Assembly (NCBI GenBank): GCA_002749535.1
Contig: MZZL01000033.1
Location: forward strand, 124,001 to 188,000
DNA: 64,000 bases
Direction of reading: 5' to 3'
Source of the DNA: Apophysomyces variabilis
Lineage: Eukaryota; Mucoromycota; Mucoromycetes; Mucorales; Mucoraceae
Positions 1 through 10,588 of this stretch are shown piece by piece. The notes below the pieces were generated by a model. That model saw only the letters and a program-made list of their open reading frames with translations, did no database searches and was not told the origin of the DNA. How positions within the stretch are numbered: position 1 is the first letter of the stretch; each line of letters opens with the position of its first letter. A program made the position numbers and the translations under genes.

Positions 1-2104
1 AAGGCCTGTATCCAGTTTTTGTTTCGAAATGGTGTCTTCCAAGTCTACCTTTTCCAAATAAAGGCCATGCTCTTCAAGGAATTTTTCCTGGGAATAAAGA
101 ATTTCTCGGAATTTGCAAATGATACTTTCACCATGGTAACGTGTCGTATGTAAAAGAAGACGTTCGACATTAAGATCAGACGGATTCTGAAACACAAAGT
201 AAGGATCTACAGCATTAACCCACGGCATTTCATGCCAACAATTACCAGTAAGTTCTCCGAGGTATAAAGTTCTCTTGATCCACCCCAGGTAACGTTAACG
301 CATCTTTTAGGGTATTTTAACGCAGCCGCAACCTTCACTTTGTCTGACTCGCTGAGATCATTCAAGGTAATAGAGGCGCCGATTCCAGCTTTTTGAATCA
401 AACCCTTAAGCTCGTCTCGCACCGTGATTGCTACATTTGCTTGAGGAGACAGTGAGCCCTGTCGTCTCTCATCCTCATCACTGATAAATATCTCGATCAT
501 AGTGCTGCGTGACTGAACCGAATCATTATCTTTCCCGGTACCCTAACATACCCGTTTAATACCTTCACCAGCTTTTATCTCACGACCTACATGTGGATCC
601 GCCCAATAGGCAGTAGATGAGCCTCCACCCCAGTATGTCAGAACTAGTTTTGTACGTGTGGAATCCATTTGCACAGTTAGCTGCTCTACCCATTTCGTTC
701 TGGTCAACATCATGGCCTGCATGTAAATGATCTCCAGCTGCATCTTAAGGCAGAAAAAATGAAGATAATCGTAAAGATCGATCAGCGGGAAGAACAAATT
801 CGGTCCTTTCGCTTTTTGCGGATATGCATTGCTTTCCGAGTTATCTTGGGTGCCACCATTCAAAAGTTGTCCTTGTTGTTGCTGATCTGCTGGTGAAGGA
901 GGGGGAATAAGTTGTTTTTGAGCGTTCATACGAAGATGTTGTCTCTGCATTTCATTCAAAGATACATGTACGTCTATCGCTATCATGTCAATATGCTGCC
1001 ATAACCAAGACCTTAACATGACTACCTGAAATGCTACCACTGGCTGTGGATTCTACTAATACATCCAACGAAACTATCCACCATCTACGATCGTGGCTAG
1101 GGCCAGTTAGGGTAAGCGATATGTTGAATTCGTTTTCAACTGAAAAGAAAATACGTCCTGATTCTATAAAGAGATACCGAATCAAAAACTCATCCGCGCC
1201 ATAACTTATTTACCTATCCGATAATTTTTCATTGGTGATGGTAGTACTTCCGACGTGAGCATACGCATACGTATTACATCATTCATTTTTCGAAACGCAT
1301 CGAGCACTTCTTGATCGGTAAGTGGAGAGGAAGGTATCATGTCCTGGGCGACCCACACAATTGATTACATGATGTATTTCCAGACAAAGGACGAGTACCT
1401 GTATTTTGGTAGGCATTCGTTGATATGTGCCAGTTGAAAGAACATCCACAGCGGTCAATATATCGAAATCGCGAACTCTGGCTGCTGGCAATTCAATATG
1501 GATTTTGTGTAGATAATCGACGGTATCTTGGAATATTTTATTTTGATTGGCCAAGAAAGCCATAATATTCTGAATAGCGCATGTCAGACGGCCGAACAGT
1601 AATATGATACTACAGTACTTCATTAAAAAAAACCAACCTGACACATTTGAATGTCTTTGGCATTCTCTGCCCATTTGACAAGCACCAACAGTTTCATGAA
1701 TTGTTTACGCGCAAAGGTAGCATAATTGAGAATCTGCCGTTTACGTTCGACGTCTGACATGGACGGTAAGCTGTAATCATCGGCCTGGGTCAATCATCGG
1801 CGCAATACAGCGAACGTAAAACTTACGTGTCGGTAAGTGTCATCAGGTCAGCGTATGATTTGTAGATCATCTTTCCTACGAGACTACGTAGCGATACCAT
1901 GCTCGCCATTTCCACGGGTAATACGATTTTTTCCTCGTCACTAACTTCGTGTTCTCCATTCTGTGTCTCTTGTTGCTGCTTCTGCATAAGCATGGAAGCT
2001 TTTTGGCCATTAAAATCGTGCTGCTGTATTACGTGTCCGTTTATTTCCGTTGTCCCATTGTCTGGCTGTTCCGTTTGCGAGATCGGCTGCATCACTGTTC
2101 GCAA
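1..2104 (-). CDS. MED14: Mediator tail subunit 14 (MED14/Rgr1), N-terminal part
   Basis: This is the N-terminal portion of MED14, the scaffold that joins the Mediator tail to head and middle during RNA polymerase II transcription. The start is the ATG at 2104. Exons read 1828-2104, 1639-1771, 1399-1569, 1214-1343 and on to the window edge. After a Gln-rich leader the protein has SLRSLVGKMIYKSYADLM and VKWAENAKDIQMCQ, then a long helical stretch around NQNKIFQDTVDYL, the usual opening of the MED14 family. Introns are 55-75 bp with GTAAG- or GTTGG-type donors. The 3' part lies outside the window, so only about a third to a half of the usual length is present. The family call rests on resemblance from memory; exon phases agree, and confidence is high for the first four exons. 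Confidence 0.85.
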
Positions 2105-3020
2105 TTAGAATAACAGCCCGACGAAAACGCCTGAAATGGCAAAAATAGCGTAAGAGGGATTCGCTAAGCACTACCAGTAACATATGACGTCATCAGCAAC
2201 CCACATAGTTTTTTGTCAATCTCGTCTTACCTACATCTCCCGTAAGAGCTGCTTCTGATACAACCAGATAAAGTGAACTCCGTGCCTAACGGAAGGCAGG
2301 CTGGAAGCTGTTTAACTCCCTATCCCCAGTAGGAGAAAGATAAAAAGCACACCTGTTTTGAATCACCGATCTTCAAAGCTGCTAATGCAAAAAAATAGAT
2401 AAATGTCCACTTAGTCATATAAATCATACCTTACTCCGAGAAAAAGCCATGTTACACTACTCACAGATACCAGTAGCAAGGATTTCATGATCATTGTACG
2501 CTGGCCCAAACTATTTATGTTGGCACATTATAGGAAGACACAGCGTCGCTAAGTGGTCAGAAATTCTATCATATCGAAGACAAAAAGTGGGAAATTCAAC
2601 ATTCACCATCCAAAACAGAATAGTATGTTTGCATACCGCAATCGGTTCAATCGGTTCAATCTGTTCAATGATAACTGAGTAGTGAAAAAAACGAAAAATT
2701 AGTAAAACAATGTCATTCTCGTAATTAAACCTGTTTTGATTCCAGGAGAAGACAAGGTAGCTAAATTTCTTAATATGGACGATGTCTAAAATACTGACAA
2801 CCCTTAACCGGCGGATTTGGATTACCTTGAAAGCTACATTAAAAGGTAGATGTCGAGAAAGACATCGATCATGCTTTGGATCAATGAGAAAACCCAAAGA
2901 TAAGGACTATTTGGACCCTTACGAGTATATATATGGCTAGTCCTGAAACTGATAGCAGTCATCTTGTTGCCTGTAAATGCCAATGGACTGATCAATGCGT
3001 CAATTTCTTGCTTCACCTAC
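2105..3020. other. Unresolved interval upstream of MED14
   Basis: This stretch holds short overlapping open frames on both strands and several GTAAG/TTTAG-like sites, but no chain of exons that I could join with confidence. It includes the MED14 promoter side (about 2105-2300). Minus-strand frames between about 2511 and 3016 might be later exons of the candidate gene at 3021-3179. I could not find a splice path without stops. Confidence 0.4.
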
Positions 3021-3179
3021 CTGAATTGGACCACCGATCAAAACGACACAAGGTGAGTTAAGAGCAGTTTCGATACCTTGCCACAGTGAGAGAACACACA
3101 ATAAAAAAACAAGGGAGAGCAGTAAGCAGGAGCTGGCATGATATCGCAATTGATGTGGCATCAACAGACGATTAGCCAT
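3021..3179 (-). CDS. Candidate first exon of a signal-anchor membrane protein (Sec11-like?)
   Basis: A 53-codon minus-strand frame begins with ATG at 3179 and ends at a good donor (CAG|GTAGG). It has a basic start, a strongly hydrophobic segment (LLLSLVFLLCVLSLW, residues about 19-33), then QGIETALNSPCVVLIGG. The order 'membrane segment, W-x-G, SP-x-VV-L-x-G' recalls the N terminus of the signal peptidase subunit Sec11. However, the position of the catalytic Ser (usually G-S-M-E-P) reads G-G-P-I-Q. No downstream exon could be fixed, because the nearest acceptor leads to a stop within four codons. It may be a decayed paralogue or a chance frame. The resemblance is weak and the exon is not proven. 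Confidence 0.22.
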
Positions 3180-3239
3180 TACTACCTATTCAACAGCGTC
3201 AGTAAACAACCTTACCAAAATCGCGATGTAGATTTTTCT

Positions 3240-4095
3240 CACGCGATTTTGGACGAGAAAGGGTTGTCTTCGGGTGCTTACACCAATAAAGTTTGCAGTC
3301 GCCTTCTGTAGATCTTCAAAGACATGTATACGTCTTGATAGGATATTTCACGAAATCCTGACACTATCCCATACGTACCTGCCCTCGTAGTAGTTCCATT
3401 TACTTCGCGCACTACATTAATTATCGGAAACTGGAAACGAGGGGGAGCTCGATAACCGACACAAAAGCTGGTCGATAGTCGGAACTGAAAGCAGAAACCT
3501 CTAGAGTTTTTCGTGCGAAATCCTTTTTTTTCTGTGACCCGGTTACAAGAGCCTTTATTACTGTCACTGTTTCGGCAAAGTGTTTTATGTATGTTTGAGA
3601 ATGGACAATCTTTTTGTCTTATCTTACACAGTAAAGCTAATGGTATCAGCCAATGGCTTGCAGGCTGTAACCTTGCTCTTGTTATGTTCTTCCTTTGTGC
3701 AAGTCTCCCCGACTTTTGTATCCACCTTGCAGCCATAGCCTTTAAAAAGGTATTCCATAACTGTTATATTTAATAAAGTGAGACATACATATAAATAGTG
3801 GATAAGTATGAAGGAGAATATTGTTCCTTAGACTTTCTAGGATCTTCAGCGCAAAACACCATAATCAACTGTCAGATATACAAACGCAACAGAACCCGAT
3901 TCATAAAGGATAAAGCGACACTGCAACTGAAATTGAAAAACAGCAACTGGTCTGGTCTAATCCCGATCTTACAATTCCATCATCCTCAGGGCAGGCACCC
4001 ACTACGTTCGTAGTTCTTTGTTTATCCGTCAAGATACTATCTTTATTCTCTTTATTGACCCAAAAATAAGCAAAGAAAAAATGATGACTGTACAT
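3240..4095 (-). CDS. Possible spliced gene, unrecognised
   Basis: Several minus-strand segments look coding and are separated by plausible introns. Near 3930-3990 a frame with ACPEDDGI runs into GTAAGATC...TTTCAG and continues as LQCRFILYESGSVAFVYLTV. Near 3600-3755 there is a Cys-containing segment (KVGETCTKEEHNKSKV) ending at a GTAAGA donor. After ...CACAG it could continue as KTLEVSAFSSDYRPAFVSV. The exons cannot all be placed in one frame without guessing. I do not recognise the protein. The overlapping plus-strand frame at 3513-3773 is hydrophobic and looks like a shadow. Confidence 0.2.
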
Positions 4096-4930
4096 ACATA
4101 ATCACAAAATGGTTTCCGAGACCAAGAGAATTACACTTGTTCTCGCGTTTTGATCGTCTTGTTAAGCATATTTACAGTGTGTTCTTGCTTACTTTGCTTA
4201 TCTTAAAATCCGTCAACTTGACAGGGTGAAAGAACAGGTTCGAAAACATGATTTCAGTCTTGGAAAGGAAATGCGAATCAAATCCAAACCTGCCAACGCA
4301 TTTTGATTCAAATGTCTCTGATAGGCAAAGTCTTATCATGACTTAGCCTACAAGTTCATCAATTGAAGCTATTACTAGAAAAACTATTTCACGTTTTATA
4401 ATGCATGAAGGACAATCAAAGGTTATCTGGCCTCGATTGTGATCGATTGAACGCGCGCCTGTTTCTGAGCAGATTATGGATGCTATAAGCAACATCCGCC
4501 AAACGGTTATGCAAATGACAAAGGACTGTACGATATAGCTGAGAGCACGTGAATACTACCGAAAACCATTGCGCTATCCACACATGGTCTGATGCAACAT
4601 AAATAAGAAACTATCCATATTTCACCTATTATGTTGCATCCTTTGCGCAGTGTTCTGTATCCAGCCAAATCCCACGCATCCTCTTTCTCTCTCTTTCCCC
4701 CCCCCCTGCTGCCCACCGCAATGCCATTGACCGGCAAGCCCCAGAGGGCCCTTTGGGTCTTTGCCGAAAGCATCTACCGATGTCTAAAACAGCAATATAT
4801 CTTTCATTCTACTGATAAAAATACTCTTTTGTCCCGACTGAAGGTATTTGTTCATCAACTGAAAACTGTCTCAGGGATGCCAGTTGCTTCCAAATTCTGG
4901 TAAAGATATTTGCGTCTAAACATTTTTGGA
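4096..4930. other. Intergenic, no supported gene
   Basis: The stretch is AT-rich with short frames on both strands. The mutually overlapping frames near 4510-4900 contain a C-rich run (about 4690-4710) and show no recognisable domain or splice pattern. I see no RNA gene. Confidence 0.4.
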
Positions 4931-5000
4931 GATGGCCGTCGGGAACGGTCTATCCGCTGCCGGTCAAATAGACGGTCCCATGGCCGTCACCCTGCTCCCG
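4931..5000. repeat. GC-rich imperfect inverted repeat beside a transposon end
   Basis: Arms GGCCGTCGGGAACGGTCTAT (from about 4934) and ATAGACGGTCCCATGGCCGT (about 4969-4988) are largely complementary. A second complementary pair, GTCGGGA and TCCCGAC, closes the outside. The palindrome ends about 7 bp before the TA that borders the terminal repeat at 5009. Its GC content contrasts with the AT-rich surroundings. Confidence 0.6.
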
Positions 5001-5008
5001 ACAAAATA

Positions 5009-5085
5009 CTGGTTTATTCAAAAGTCTTTAAAGATTTCATCCAAAATTGTTTGAAGATTCCACCCAAAATTGTTTGAAGATTTGG
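5009..5085 (+). repeat. Lone Tc1/mariner-like terminal repeat with internal duplication
   Basis: The sequence starts immediately after TA (5007-5008) with CTGGTTTATTCAAAAG. This is the same terminus as the right end of the complete element at 10450-12073 (CTGGTTTTTTCAAAAG, read inward). It continues with the shared core AAAATTGTTTGAA. That core unit of about 23 bp is present twice in tandem (about 5033-5078), unlike the complete element, where it occurs once per end. No matching opposite end was found between here and the next element, so this is a solo end, a decayed copy, or one boundary of a larger unit carrying the Fanzor gene. Confidence 0.7.
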
Positions 5086-5240
5086 GTATAAAAGTTATAA
5101 ATAATTTGCCAACAAACTGTTAGTGATTATCCTCTGTTAAACTGTGATAGTGAACTTACCGGTGTGACCACCTACGAAAGATAAACGTTAGTAAAACAAT
5201 CCTAACTAGAAAAATTGGCTAATACACTTACCGTAAAAAC

Positions 5241-8200
5241 CTAAAAGTCCCCGGAGGGACCAACCGTATTCGTAACGGCGGTGTATTGATCTAATGAAGG
5301 CCGGGCAAACTCTCTTGGTCTTCCTTGCCCAAACCAAATTGACTTCGCAATCAAGAATAAATTCTTACTGGCCAAAGACGTCTCGGTCCCATAACATCTT
5401 ACAGTTTTTGCATACCAAGATGCTATGGTGAGAAACGCAATCGGCTGTAGTAAGCTTTTGTAGGGACCTGCATCTGCAGCTATGGCACACCTAAACAACG
5501 TTTGTGAGCATTATATTACTATCAATCGCTCCAACTTACTTGCGAAGAAAGGTATTCATCTATCGTGAGCACCAATAGTTCTTCGCGCTTTTCCCTCCGT
5601 TTCAAAGATCTCCATAGGATATTCACAACTCCCTTTCGGTGTCCTTTGTAGTTGCATCGATTGTTGAACATCCCGTCCCCAAATACAATGAGTGGCACTT
5701 TCCTTTCAACAGTGAATTTCTTTTGCCTCCAGTGAGGTAAACGCTTGGTTTTTTTAAGCGTACTGCGCTCGGCAGATGTATTTGGCTGGGGAAGGCTATC
5801 AATTAGCTGTTAATTCCTGCAGGTAACGAACTGTCATGCAGATAAATACTAACCTTTGGTGTAACGGATTGCCAACTTCTGAATCTTTATTGACATGCTT
5901 CTTCCGACTTTTTCGCTTCCTTTTCCGGGATTTTCTGTTTGATCTCGTCCGTTTCCGTCTGCTACAGTTGTACTTTTTACCACCAAATGCTAGTATATTG
6001 ACCATTTCCTCTCTTGCTCTTTGCACGCCTTGATATCCTCGAAATCGAGCTTCAGCTCGATGCGGACCATAAAACTGGAAAAGCACGTCCATATTGCCGA
6101 ATATAGATCGTAGATAACCGTCGTAGGCTTCGATATGCGCTGTTTTTCCAGACTCCAATGAGGTTTCAATGTCTTGTATACCTTGCTGCTTTTTTTCCTT
6201 CTCCATTTTATTCTGTCTATTCGGCGAACCAGTATACACATAGTATTCTTTGGTTGAGCATCTCCTTATTTCATGAGGTTCTGATCCGCAGCCATAAGAA
6301 GCAGTAAAGACTTGATTGATGCCCGGATCAATCGCACATGGTGCAAAATTGTCATAGATATGGTTACCGTCAATGTCTTCAACAGAGAGGCTGGCGTCCG
6401 TGACCACTGACTCAATCTTTCGTGCGCGAGCGAACTGGAAGTCAATCGCGTAGCCATCGGTGAAGATAACATTTTTGAAAGCGATTCGTCCACTGTTACC
6501 GAAATTTTGAAGCTGCTCCAGACTAACAAACATTTTTGAGAGATTTAGCTACAAATAATCATAGTAAATACCTGTCAAATCCCAGCTTGTGGAAATCAAA
6601 AACTTGATAAAACTGGGCAAGCTGGTCCTCATAGTCTTTTCGGTGGCTGATGTTCGTTAACTGTTGAAGGGTCTTGGAATTAACGCAGATAAATCTCCAA
6701 TGAGTTGAAGGAGACGGAGACAGAGAAAACAATCGCGGTAGATCCTTAAAACTACCTTTTGCCTTTTCGGCTTCTTCGTTTTTTGGATCGTATTGCTCTC
6801 CTTGAGCGTTTTGTTTTTGTTTGGCTTCTTCATGCTCTCGATTGTATTCGGTGAGTATATATGCTAACACTGGAATGTAGCTGCCTGGAAAAGCAGATAG
6901 TTTTTCCGCGTTTGTTTGCCATTCGGGCATTAGTGTCGCAAACTCGCCACAAATGGTTTCTACAGCCTGATCAAAGTCCGAGACGGCAAGTTCATCTTCG
7001 AAAGGCCAGTGAGGATCACCTCTAGCAAGGAGTTCATACATATAGTCTCCTGCAATGGCTTTTGCATTTTCTTGGGATAAGCCCTATACATATGTAGTTA
7101 GTTGAGAGGTATGGGCTATGTATGCTTTCATCTTACAAGTATAAGCTTTGTAAGTCGTCTCGAGATATAAAACTTTAGGCGACCTTCAAAGTTTTCAGCG
7201 ACATTGTTGGAATATGTGGTGGCTAACGTGACACAGGCCGCGGAAAGGGCATCACTGTAACCAGAAAAATTCCTAACAGGATAAAGAGCATTTGGATGGT
7301 TATCCAAGAATGCTCTCCAGTGATCACGTAGGTCTTGAGGGAAATTGGGGTTGTTGTTGCTAATATTGATGCCCATGATAAGCTGACACGCCGAATACCA
7401 GAAGTTTTGAGTATAAATATAAGAAGGCACCGGTCTATCACAGTTCGCAATAATGTACGAGTTGACAAGTAGCTGAGCACGGAAGATAACTTCCCTAAGG
7501 AATGCCGATAATCGAACGCTATTCTCCTGGAAAATCTCTCGAAATTCTTGACGCACCACAGATGAAGTTGGTAACTTTCGAGTAAAAGTTTCGTAATGAT
7601 TGTCGTTTAGTTTCTCCGCGATAACGCTCTTTTTCGTTTTGGAGGGTTTCCTGCAATTTTTAGAAGAAGATTTCGAATGATCGATACCGCCGCAGCTCGG
7701 GCATGGTTTGTTGGATTTATTTGGATTCGATGTCTCCTCCGCTTTGAGTTGTCTTCCACGTTTTTTTGCCGCTGAAAACTCTGCCTCCTCTGTAGCATTC
7801 AATTTTCTTTTTACTCCAACTTACACAGGAAGGGACGTTATCAGAGACACGTTGCGGATTAGAAAATGTATTAGCTTACCAGGTTTCTTTCCATGGCGCG
7901 CGTTCAATGGACATGCCTTGTATCGTTTATTTGGATGACCATTCTGCCCGCAGTCTTTGCAAAAGACTGAACATGATATGTGTGCAATGATAAATAAGGC
8001 TATTGATCAAGAAAAACTTGTCCCTTCTGTAAGACTCACCTTCTTCTCGTTTTAAGCGTTCTGCTTCTTGTTGGAAATATTTTCTGATTTTGCAAAGGCA
8101 GACGATACCTTGCCAGTTCCATTCATAGGAACGCGGAATCAAAGCTGTCAATTTTGAACAGCACCACTCAAAGACGGCTTGAAGCATAATGAGAAAAGAC

Positions 8201-8310
8201 AACGCAAAAGAGATGTGATAGAATGTTCTTGTTACTTCTGTTGTCTCTTTTAAGGTACGATGGTAATCCGAAACCGTCACATGCGTAATTGGACAACTTT
8301 TGCTCTTCAC
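5241..8310 (-). CDS. Fanzor (eukaryotic TnpB-like RNA-guided nuclease), frameshifted near the 3' end
   Basis: This gene encodes a Fanzor-family protein of about 900 residues with a RuvC-type nuclease. Exons read 8040-8310, 7880-7966, 7137-7813, 6572-7083, 5854-6522, 5540-5795 and 5241-5490, and all splice phases agree. RuvC-I is CAIDPGINQVFTASY (Asp at 6327-6329, about residue 581). RuvC-II is LVLTIDEYLSSQ (Glu at 5555-5557). RuvC-III is LWDRDVF (Asp at 5380-5382). Between the last two sits a zinc ribbon, CHSC...CKNC. N-terminal zinc knuckles CKDCGQNGH...C and CPSCGGIDH...C precede a long helical region. A basic stretch (about 5870-5960) is probably nuclear targeting or RNA binding. Just after the RuvC-III Asp one extra base breaks the frame; the typical tail (KNLFLIAKSIWFGQGRPREF) follows in the next frame. 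Skipping a GTAAGA...AG segment could bypass the stop. The start is uncertain: 8310 or 8187. Confidence 0.82.
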
Positions 8311-10447
8311 TTATTAATGACGGTGTATCCAGACTATAACTTCGTCGTCTTTACATGGAAACAACTTTTTCCATTATGCCATTCAATGATCTATTCCTCG
8401 ACATTCATAAATAAGACCTTCGAAAGTTTAAGACCGACTTTTTCATTTTTCTAACAAAACAAATTCTATTAAATTTTTTAAGCTGGTAGGTTGGACAACT
8501 TTTTTTAAACAGAGACGCATCATGCTTGAAACAAGAATGTCAAATTAAGCTTCAGGGTCTACGCTGCGCTACTAATTCAAGGTTATCAAAACCATACAAG
8601 CCCCGCTAAACAGGACTTTTAAGATGTGTAGGCCTAACCGGTTTTCCGAAATTGTAAGTTACAAGCCGATATCACATACTTGACAGGTGAGTCGTGCCAA
8701 ATGTCGCGTATGTGTAAATCATACAGTATACTGCTATATTCTACGATACTCATACTTCTGTCAAAGAAGATTACAATATCTAATTTTGAAATGTATACAA
8801 AGACACTTGTAGGTCAAAAAGATAAGCCTTTATGACAAACCCTTTGTTTGTGGCCTCTACTTTTTGAAGCTTTTCTGCTTTTCTTAAATCATGAAAAAAG
8901 CAAAGGTGAATAGACTAATAAACTGATGGAAATGAAAAGGGCAAATAGGAGGTCTATGGAAATGTGTAATACGGAATCAGTCATTGATGATAACCATTGA
9001 AGGAAAAACCAAGGGAAAGTGGACGTAAGAAAAAGAGTATTATATTCGTGCTTGTCAAAACAAGTATCCTCTCTGACTGGACTCGAACTAGGTTTTGCCT
9101 TTGATAACGTTTTGTTTCGCACTCGATTCACACGTGCCTATAATGCGGATTTCCACAGCTTTGCCAAACTTCGTCCATTACACAGGTGGTGACGATAGAT
9201 TCAATTAAAAACAATATAACTATCAAAGCTAGAGAAAGAGAATACGAAGGTGCAGTATGTGATGCCTCGTGTCACCAACCAGAATGCATTAGTGTGTATG
9301 AGATCAGAATTCATCTAGAGATAATACAGGTATGATGTGTCATTACGGTCATCGTCTGCTCAACGAAGGGCTATTGATACAATTCTTTGTACACTCATTG
9401 TTAACTTTACCACTAAAACATGTATTCATCATTGTTTTGTTAGAAAGAACAATCAAACTTTCTTTGATATGCATTCTGGATCACACTTTATAAACAAAGC
9501 AGGGTCATACTTAGTGGACCTTTTTAAGTCTCATTTTCTAATTTTCTATCACTTATTCTTGTGATCACTAACTACACTATGAATAACGTTCCTGGACAGG
9601 AAGTGCTACTCTCATTTATTCAGCGTAACAGGGCAGCTATGGATGAGACCTCACGTATTGAGGAAGCTGATATGGTAGAATGGTCAAAAGTTCCGTGATT
9701 ATTTTGTTCGTGACAAAATCAACAGGATATTGAGAACAAGGATCAGATGGTTGGGGAACCATGGCTTGCTTTAAATATCACGTAAGCCTCTATGGTATGT
9801 GTTATAGACTTTAGCCGGAAGTAGAAAGTAGAAGTAGAATTGAAAGCCAGCTATTTAATTAGTCCGTGCTTAGAAAAATAAAGAACTCTTTTTCAGCTAT
9901 ATCTATCTTAGACCCTGGAATTGTAGCTCTATTGTCCTCTACTACAATCCTAATATAGTAGTCAGTAACAGTATGCCCTGACATAATACTCAGTAATTCA
10001 AACTGTCGGTGTTTATAATTATCAATGATTTTCTTTTCATTGCTAGGGTAAATGATATGTTTAATAAAGTTTAACCTTTACTTATTGTATTTGCATACAT
10101 CATACAAGTGTCTGGAGTTTTGCATGAGACAAACAGAATCGGCTACATTACTTTTGCTGATATTTTCGCGTATCCTCAACTGATGTATAAAAATAAGAAC
10201 AGACGCTAGAAAAATAAGCGAGACTCTGATTATCTTTATTTCATAACTAATTGCTCTCTTTAAATATTTTAGACAGTGCGTGCGGGTAAAAGCGGGTTGG
10301 GGTAGTTACTAGTATCTTTTGTAAAATCCGTACGATCGGTAATGACACGTTAATCTTCTGTCTTTTGATATTCTGTGTCCGCTGGTGTCTCAGCAACAGA
10401 TGAATAGAATATAAAAGGTGTTAGTGTAACCTGATCCGAACAGTCAT
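8311..10447. other. Gene-poor interval between Fanzor and the Tc1/mariner element
   Basis: I found no convincing gene. A short plus-strand frame at about 9578-9697 (starts MNNVPGQEVLLSFIQRN, 39 codons) reads like the beginning of a protein and then meets a stop. It might be a transposon remnant. No inverted copy of the mariner-like terminal repeat is visible here. The B-box-like string at about 9070-9085 is not part of a complete tRNA fold. Confidence 0.4.
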
Positions 10448-10449
10448 TA

Positions 10450-10495
10450 CAGCTGATTCAAAAGTTTTTGAAGATTCCGCCCAAAATTGTTTAAA
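10450..10495 (+). repeat. Left terminal inverted repeat of the Tc1/mariner element
   Basis: The repeat starts CAGCTGATTCAAAAG after TA. From TTCAAAAG inward it is the reverse complement of 12027-12065. Confidence 0.93.
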
Positions 10496-10588
10496 GCTGC
10501 TGAGATGGAATCTTTATAAATTGGTCTAATGAAATTCTGAAGAAAAGCAAACACTTATTTCGGATTCAGATATTTGAAGATATGTTTA

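Noticed and set aside
4631..4903. Plus-strand 90-codon frame as a gene
   Set aside because: It overlaps an equally long antisense frame, includes a C-run, and has no family signature or splice context.
9055..9135. Possible tRNA on the minus strand from a TTCGAGTCC string
   Set aside because: The T arm does not close and no D arm or acceptor stem can be drawn.
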